Assembly (NCBI RefSeq): GCF_021530565.1
Contig: NZ_JAKGBI010000005.1
Coordinates: 186,001 to 250,000 of the forward strand
Direction of reading: 5' to 3'
DNA length: 64,000 nucleotides
Origin: Pseudoalteromonas sp. SMS1
GTDB lineage: Bacteria; Pseudomonadota; Gammaproteobacteria; Enterobacterales; Alteromonadaceae
The translations under genes were made by a program, and so were the position numbers. Each line of letters begins with the position of its first letter. Position 1 is the stretch's first letter. Below the pieces are notes generated by a model that had not been told where the DNA came from, ran no database searches, and saw only the letters and a program-made list of their open reading frames with translations. Of the stretch, positions 59,136 through 64,000 are shown piece by piece.

Positions 59136-60500
59136 CTAAGACGATAAAACTTGTTTCGCTTGGTTTAAATCAAATTTACTTTCATCCACTTTAAGATAAG
59201 CGCGATTTTCTTCACTGACTACAGTCGCCTCTAGCACCCCTGGTAATGTCACCAGTTTATCAGCAAGTGCTTGTGCATGCTGAGATTTATTGAGTTCCGT
59301 TACAAAGCTTAGCGCTTTACTACGTGGAGGGACTTGCATGCGCCATGCAATAAACAGCCATATTAACCCAATTCCTGCCGCCGCAGCAAATACAGAATGC
59401 ACTTCGTAGTTTTGTGCAAGATAGCCGCCTAACACTCCACCTAAAAACGCCCCAAAAAACTGGCCAGACGAAAACACGCCCATCGCAGACCCTTTTTGTG
59501 TTGCTGGTGATATTCGAGAAACCAGCGCAGGCATCGTTGCCTCTAAGAAGTTAAAAGCAATAAAATAGATCGTCATTGCAACCGCAATACCAATCAGTGA
59601 ATTAGACAGCCACACAAGCATTAAGGCACTCGCACTCAGCGCAGCTATCGCAGCCAAGAAAACCTGTTTTTCTTTCTGCTTTTTAATCGCAACGATCATC
59701 ATCGGCGCCATTAATACAAATGCCAGAATAAGCACTGGAATATAAATTTGCCAATGGTCTGGCGCAGCTAACCCTTCTTCAATTAACTTTGCAGGTAGCA
59801 CGACAAATAATGTCGTTAAAGTCAAATGCAACATTAGCACGCCTAAATCCAATCGCAATAGCTGAGGGTGCTTGATTAAATTTTTAATGTCGGCAATGGA
59901 CGCGACGGTATCACCTTTAGGGGCCTTATGAATAGCATTTGGTACCACAAACATCACAATCGCAATGCCAAGTAATGCCAGTGCAGCCGTTAACCAAAAC
60001 ACGCCCGAAATGCCAAAGGCTGCCGCAACCATAGGGCCCAGCAACATAGCGACAGCAAAACTCAACCCAATGCACATACCGATTACAGCCATCACTTTGG
60101 GGCGCTGTTCATCACGGCTTAAATCGGAAGCCAATGCGAGCAATGCACTGGCGATCGCCCCCATGCCTTGCAATGCTCGGCCAAAGGTCACCCAGTAGAT
60201 TGACTCAGCCAAAGCGGCAATCACCGAACCAAGCGCAAAGATGAGCAATCCAGAAATAATGATTGGTTTTCGCCCAAACTTGTCTGATAACCACCCCATG
60301 GGGATCTGTAGCAATGCTTGTGTCAGACCGTATGCGCCAATCGCCAACCCTATCCACAGCGGCGAGACATCTTCTAAAGACGTGCCATACACTGCCAGTA
60401 CTGGCATCAGCATGAAAAGGCCTAGCATCCTAAATGCAAATACACCGGCCAGAGAAAACGCGGCACGTTTTTCAATTTGGTTTAAAGATTGATTGGACAT
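59136..60500 (-). CDS. MFS transporter, YajR-like, with C-terminal YAM domain
   Basis: 454 residues. Twelve-helix drug/proton antiporter pattern, including the motif A variant GWLSDKFGRKP between helices 2 and 3, and a cytoplasmic ferredoxin-like domain at the C-terminus (about 390-454; LVTLPGVLEATVVSEENRAYLKV), the arrangement known from E. coli YajR. Substrate unknown. Confidence 0.88.
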   Translation of the reverse strand: MSNQSLNQIEKRAAFSLAGVFAFRMLGLFMLMPVLAVYGTSLEDVSPLWIGLAIGAYGLTQALLQIPMGWLSDKFGRKPIIISGLLIFALGSVIAALAESIYWVTFGRALQGMGAIASALLALASDLSRDEQRPKVMAVIGMCIGLSFAVAMLLGPMVAAAFGISGVFWLTAALALLGIAIVMFVVPNAIHKAPKGDTVASIADIKNLIKHPQLLRLDLGVLMLHLTLTTLFVVLPAKLIEEGLAAPDHWQIYIPVLILAFVLMAPMMIVAIKKQKEKQVFLAAIAALSASALMLVWLSNSLIGIAVAMTIYFIAFNFLEATMPALVSRISPATQKGSAMGVFSSGQFFGAFLGGVLGGYLAQNYEVHSVFAAAAGIGLIWLFIAWRMQVPPRSKALSFVTELNKSQHAQALADKLVTLPGVLEATVVSEENRAYLKVDESKFDLNQAKQVLSS

Positions 60501-60550
60501 AAAGCATGTAAAGTCAAACAGTAAAAAATCGCGGCTAGTTTAACAAAAAC

Positions 60551-61294
60551 TCACTGTAACTGATATTTTTTTAATATCCTCTGAAACTGACCCGTTTTTT
60601 GCAAATTTTGATAGGCCGCTTCCAATCGCTCAAGACGGGCCATTGAAGTGCGTCGCTTACTGAAGGCAAAATATACCGGCGATTCATTAATGACCAGTGA
60701 TGCGATCTCTATGGTCATAAAATCGGGATGGTTATCCGATTGAAATATAATATTAAACTTCTCTTCTAAAAAGCCAGCGATGCGACCATGTTTGAGTAAA
60801 CTCAATTTAGTTTGGTTATCTGGCACAAAGATGAACTGGGTCTCATGTTTTTTGAGTTGCTGATAGCGATCCGTGAATTTTGCCCCGTAAAATGCTCCCT
60901 GTTGAATGGCGACAGGTACTGGCAGTGAAAAGAGGTCTTCCATTGTATCAACGGTATATCGACGCTGTGCGTTCATCGCAAACACTATCGTTTCCATACG
61001 TTGCGGCCCGATAAAGTAGGCGTAATTTTGTCTTTCCTGTGTTTTGGTCACACTCAATACAAGATCAATGTCGCCCGTTTCTAACATCTTAAGAGAGCGG
61101 CCCCATGGTATACTCACAAACTTATACTCGCAGCCTGCTTCATCCAGTAGCGCCTTTGCAAAATCAACATCCATGCCATGCCAGCCAGTTTCTTCATCCA
61201 GCCGAGATTGCGCAGCATAGTTTTCAAACCGTACAACCATCTCACAGCCCCAAGCGGGAGATAGAAATAAAATACTTAAAATCAAAAAGCGCAC
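60551..61294 (-). CDS. orphan periplasmic substrate-binding protein (SBP_bac_3 family)
   Basis: 247 residues starting with GTG. Short Sec signal peptide (LILSILFLSPAWG), then an amino-acid-type binding-protein fold (GWHGMDVDFAKALLDEAG, WGRSLKMLETGDIDLVLSVTKT). No permease or ATPase gene is adjacent, so it may be a stand-alone sensor or work with a distant transporter. The SD is weak. It is divergent from uvrA and shares the region with the LexA box. Confidence 0.82.
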   Translation of the reverse strand: MRFLILSILFLSPAWGCEMVVRFENYAAQSRLDEETGWHGMDVDFAKALLDEAGCEYKFVSIPWGRSLKMLETGDIDLVLSVTKTQERQNYAYFIGPQRMETIVFAMNAQRRYTVDTMEDLFSLPVPVAIQQGAFYGAKFTDRYQQLKKHETQFIFVPDNQTKLSLLKHGRIAGFLEEKFNIIFQSDNHPDFMTIEIASLVINESPVYFAFSKRRTSMARLERLEAAYQNLQKTGQFQRILKKYQLQ

Positions 61295-61619
61295 ATAAAC
61301 TGCTCAGCGACCCATCATTGATGTAAGTCTAGTTGGTCACATTATTTTGTCACTTGTGCTTCTAAAACCCGTGCACGCCAAGATGACAGAAAGTGAGCCA
61401 GTTCATAATATGACTCGTAACAAGGGTAGAATAACAGCAACTTTGATGTATACTGTATGAGTATACAGCTACCCATAGCTTAGTTTGTGCATCAATTATT
61501 TTATAAAAAATGTATCATTCAAACTTTTAATCAGGGCAGTATTGGCAAGCACATCAAGAGCTGATGCAAAAACACCCGAGCAATTGTTGCAAGCACACAA
61601 GATTCATAAAAAGGCCACT
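61295..61619. other. gene-free divergent promoter region before uvrA
   Basis: About 325 bases between the binding-protein gene and uvrA. It contains the LexA box and the uvrA SD (AAGG, six bases before ATG). No small gene is evident. Confidence 0.5.
61451..61470. promoter_or_regulatory. LexA (SOS) box
   Basis: TACTGTATGAGTATACAGCT matches the CTGT-N8-ACAG consensus exactly (core at 61453-61468). It lies about 150 bases before uvrA and about 157 bases before the divergent binding-protein gene, and very probably gives SOS control to uvrA. Confidence 0.88.
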
Positions 61620-64000
61620 ATGGATAAAATAGAAGTAAGAGGCGCGCGCACGCACAACCTCAAAGACATCTCTTTGACAATTCCAAGAGACAAGCTGATT
61701 GTGATCACCGGACTTTCTGGCTCGGGTAAATCTTCATTGGCATTCGATACCTTATACGCTGAGGGCCAGAGGCGCTATGTAGAGTCCTTGTCTGCCTACG
61801 CTAGGCAGTTCTTATCTCTGATGGAAAAGCCAGATGTCGACCATATAGAGGGTCTATCTCCAGCCATTTCAATTGAGCAAAAATCCACCTCGCACAACCC
61901 CCGCTCGACCGTTGGCACCATCACCGAGATATATGATTATCTGCGATTGTTATTTGCGCGTGTTGGTGAACCACGCTGTCCAACCCATGATTTGCCGTTG
62001 AAAGCTCAGACCGTCAGTCAAATGGTGGACACGGCATTAGCGCAGCCTGAAGGGAGCAAACTGATGTTGCTTGCCCCAGTGGTAAAAAACCGTAAAGGCG
62101 AACATGTTAAACTGCTTGAACAGCTTGCCAGTCAGGGATTTATCCGCGCTCGTATTGATGGGGAAGTCTGTGATTTATCCGATCCTCCGGCGCTTGAATT
62201 ACATAAAAAGCACACCATTGAGGTCGTTGTCGACCGCTTTAAAGTAAAAGATGGCCTCCAGCAGCGATTAGCAGAGTCATTTGAAACCGCATTAGAGCTT
62301 GCGGATGGTATTGCGCAAATCGCCAGTATGGATGATCCGGATGCCGAAGAACTGATCTTTTCCGCCAACTTTGCCTGCCCAACATGCGGCTACGCGATGA
62401 CGGAGCTGGAACCTCGAATGTTTTCATTCAATAACCCAGCAGGGGCCTGCCAAAGTTGTGATGGTTTAGGTGTCCGTCAGTATTTCGATCCCAATCGTGT
62501 CGTTCAAAACCCCGAACTCAGTTTAGCTGGTGGCGCAATCAAAGGATGGGATAAACGTAGTTTCTATTATTTCCAGATGCTCAGCTCCGTCGCCGAGCAC
62601 TATGGATTTGATCTAGAAGTGCCTTTTGGTGAACTTCCTAAATCTGCTCAAAAAGTGGTGCTAGAAGGGTCCGGAAACACGAAGATCGCATTCAATTACC
62701 GTAACGATCGCGGCGATTTAATTACCCGAAACCACGAGTTTGAGGGGGTATTAAACAACATGAATCGCCGCTATCACGAAACTGAATCAACTTCTGTACG
62801 TGAAGAGTTGGCAAAATACCAGACCAGTCAAGCTTGTCCTAGTTGCCACGGCTCAAGATTAAGAGAAGAAGCAAGGCACGTATTTATTGGCACAACTAAT
62901 TTGCCTGCAGTGACAACGATGAGCATCGGTGAAGCAAGTCAGTTTTTCCATGATTTAACCTTAACGGGGCAAAAAGCACAGATCGCAGAAAAGATACTGA
63001 AGGAGATCCGAGATCGCCTATCATTTTTAATCAACGTTGGCCTCAATTACCTATCTTTGGAACGCAGTGCAGACACATTATCAGGTGGTGAAGCTCAGCG
63101 GATCAGACTGGCAAGCCAAATAGGTGCTGGTTTAGTTGGTGTTATGTATGTCTTAGACGAGCCTTCAATCGGCTTGCACCAAAGAGACAATGACAGGCTA
63201 CTGAGCACCCTAACCCACCTGAGAGATTTAGGGAACACCGTCATTGTCGTTGAGCACGACGAAGACGCGATCCGCGCAGCAGATCATATTATTGATATTG
63301 GTCCCGGCGCAGGTGTACATGGCGGAAGCGTTGTCGCAGAGGGAACCAGAGAAGACATTATCGCGAATCCCGACTCTTTGACGGGACAATATTTGTGCGG
63401 CACAAAAGAAATTATCGTACCACCCGAACGCCATCAACCGTCTGACAAATGGCTTGAACTATTTGGGGCGACTGGTAACAACCTAAAAAATGTTGATTTA
63501 AAGATCCCATTTGGCTTGATGACCTGTGTCACGGGCGTATCTGGTTCGGGTAAATCGACCCTGATCAATGATACTCTATATAAACTGGCACATCGTGCAC
63601 TCAATGGCGCAACAGTCTCAGAACCCGCACCGCACAAAGACATTCAAGGCCTAGATCATTTTGATAAGGTGATCGATATAGATCAAAGTCCAATAGGTAG
63701 AACACCGCGTTCTAACCCCGCAACCTACACAGGTATTTTTACCGCCATTAGAGAGCTATTCGCAGGTACACAAGAAGCCCGCTCAAGAGGCTACAAAGTG
63801 GGCCGATTCAGTTTTAATGTGAAAGGTGGTCGCTGTGAAGCCTGTCAGGGTGATGGCGTTTTAAAAGTGGAAATGCACTTTCTACCGGATGTTTACGTCC
63901 CATGTGATGTATGTCATGGCAAACGCTACAACAGAGAGACCTTAGAAGTTCTTTATAAAGGTAAGAATATTCATGAAGTCTTGGAGATGACCGTCGAAGA
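61620..64000 (+). CDS. uvrA: excinuclease ABC subunit UvrA, 3' partial
   Basis: 793 residues are visible of a protein usually near 940. Damage-recognition ATPase of nucleotide excision repair. Walker A-1 is [14 protein letters not shown]; a zinc finger begins CPTCGY and ends CQSC; a Cys pair lies in CPSCHGSRL; the signature is [14 protein letters not shown] with Walker [12 protein letters not shown]; Walker A-2 is GVSGSGKST; and a second zinc module starts CEACQGDG and ends CDVC. The ATG at 61620 is preceded by AAGG. The frame runs off the window. Confidence 0.97.
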   Translation, partial: MDKIEVRGARTHNLKDISLTIPRDKLIVITGLSGSGKSSLAFDTLYAEGQRRYVESLSAYARQFLSLMEKPDVDHIEGLSPAISIEQKSTSHNPRSTVGTITEIYDYLRLLFARVGEPRCPTHDLPLKAQTVSQMVDTALAQPEGSKLMLLAPVVKNRKGEHVKLLEQLASQGFIRARIDGEVCDLSDPPALELHKKHTIEVVVDRFKVKDGLQQRLAESFETALELADGIAQIASMDDPDAEELIFSANFACPTCGYAMTELEPRMFSFNNPAGACQSCDGLGVRQYFDPNRVVQNPELSLAGGAIKGWDKRSFYYFQMLSSVAEHYGFDLEVPFGELPKSAQKVVLEGSGNTKIAFNYRNDRGDLITRNHEFEGVLNNMNRRYHETESTSVREELAKYQTSQACPSCHGSRLREEARHVFIGTTNLPAVTTMSIGEASQFFHDLTLTGQKAQIAEKILKEIRDRLSFLINVGLNYLSLERSADTLSGGEAQRIRLASQIGAGLVGVMYVLDEPSIGLHQRDNDRLLSTLTHLRDLGNTVIVVEHDEDAIRAADHIIDIGPGAGVHGGSVVAEGTREDIIANPDSLTGQYLCGTKEIIVPPERHQPSDKWLELFGATGNNLKNVDLKIPFGLMTCVTGVSGSGKSTLINDTLYKLAHRALNGATVSEPAPHKDIQGLDHFDKVIDIDQSPIGRTPRSNPATYTGIFTAIRELFAGTQEARSRGYKVGRFSFNVKGGRCEACQGDGVLKVEMHFLPDVYVPCDVCHGKRYNRETLEVLYKGKNIHEVLEMTVE

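Overview
This 64 kb window is a continuous piece of chromosome from a marine gammaproteobacterium, most likely an Alteromonadales member close to Pseudoalteromonas. The evidence is the protein sequences, the Vibrio/Shewanella-like gene order, the moderately low GC content, and the giant secreted multidomain protein next to housekeeping genes. I see no insertion sequences, prophage genes, CRISPR arrays or tRNAs. Almost all of the window is core genome. The accessory parts are bases 1-11000, the stretch between mreB and csrD (about 53200-56400), and the genes between ssb and uvrA (59100-61300).

Layout. 1-11000: the end of a PAS-GGDEF-EAL c-di-GMP enzyme, a PhoA-type alkaline phosphatase lipoprotein, and a 2389-residue secreted protein (FG-GAP, cadherin-like, LamG). 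11250-16100: RNase P RNA and rsmI on the minus strand, divergent from lpoA-yraN-diaA-dolP. 16100-22600 (minus strand): zapE; rplM-rpsI with a long leader; petABC (cytochrome bc1); sspA-sspB. 22690-25860: zapG, degQ, degS. 25886-30558 (minus): mlaFEDCB-ibaG-murA (phospholipid retrograde transport plus the first step of peptidoglycan synthesis). 30783-38527 (plus): yrbG-kdsD-kdsC-lptC-lptA-lptB (Kdo synthesis and LPS export), then rpoN-hpf-ptsN-rapZ-npr (sigma-54 and nitrogen PTS). 38859-44563: mgtE, tldE, darP, tldD and a nitrilase-family amidase. 44625-53096 (minus): mreBCD-maf-rng-yhdP. 53223-58000: a PEGA/SUMF-domain protein, a PLP-dependent deaminase-like enzyme and a CsrD/MshH-like degenerate EAL protein. 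58367-64000: ssb, a YajR-like MFS transporter, an orphan periplasmic binding protein, and the start of uvrA behind a LexA box.

Functionally the window is mostly cell-envelope biology: Mla, Lpt, Kdo, MurA, LpoA, DolP, DegQ/DegS, YhdP and MreBCD. Cell-division accessory factors (ZapE, ZapG), ribosome and proteolysis adaptors (SspB, Hpf, L13/S9) and respiratory complex III make up much of the rest.

No complete new defence or mobile system was found. The most interesting points are: (1) a perfect terminator-like hairpin inside the ptsN coding region; (2) the absence of the MSHA pilus genes from the place where Vibrio-type genomes carry them, between csrD/mshH and mreB, with a PEGA/SUMF protein lacking the FGE-type catalytic cysteines there instead; (3) the giant adhesin-like protein with an unrecognised central region of roughly 550 residues; (4) a sigma-E-like promoter candidate before degQ; (5) a LexA box that could also control an orphan binding protein.
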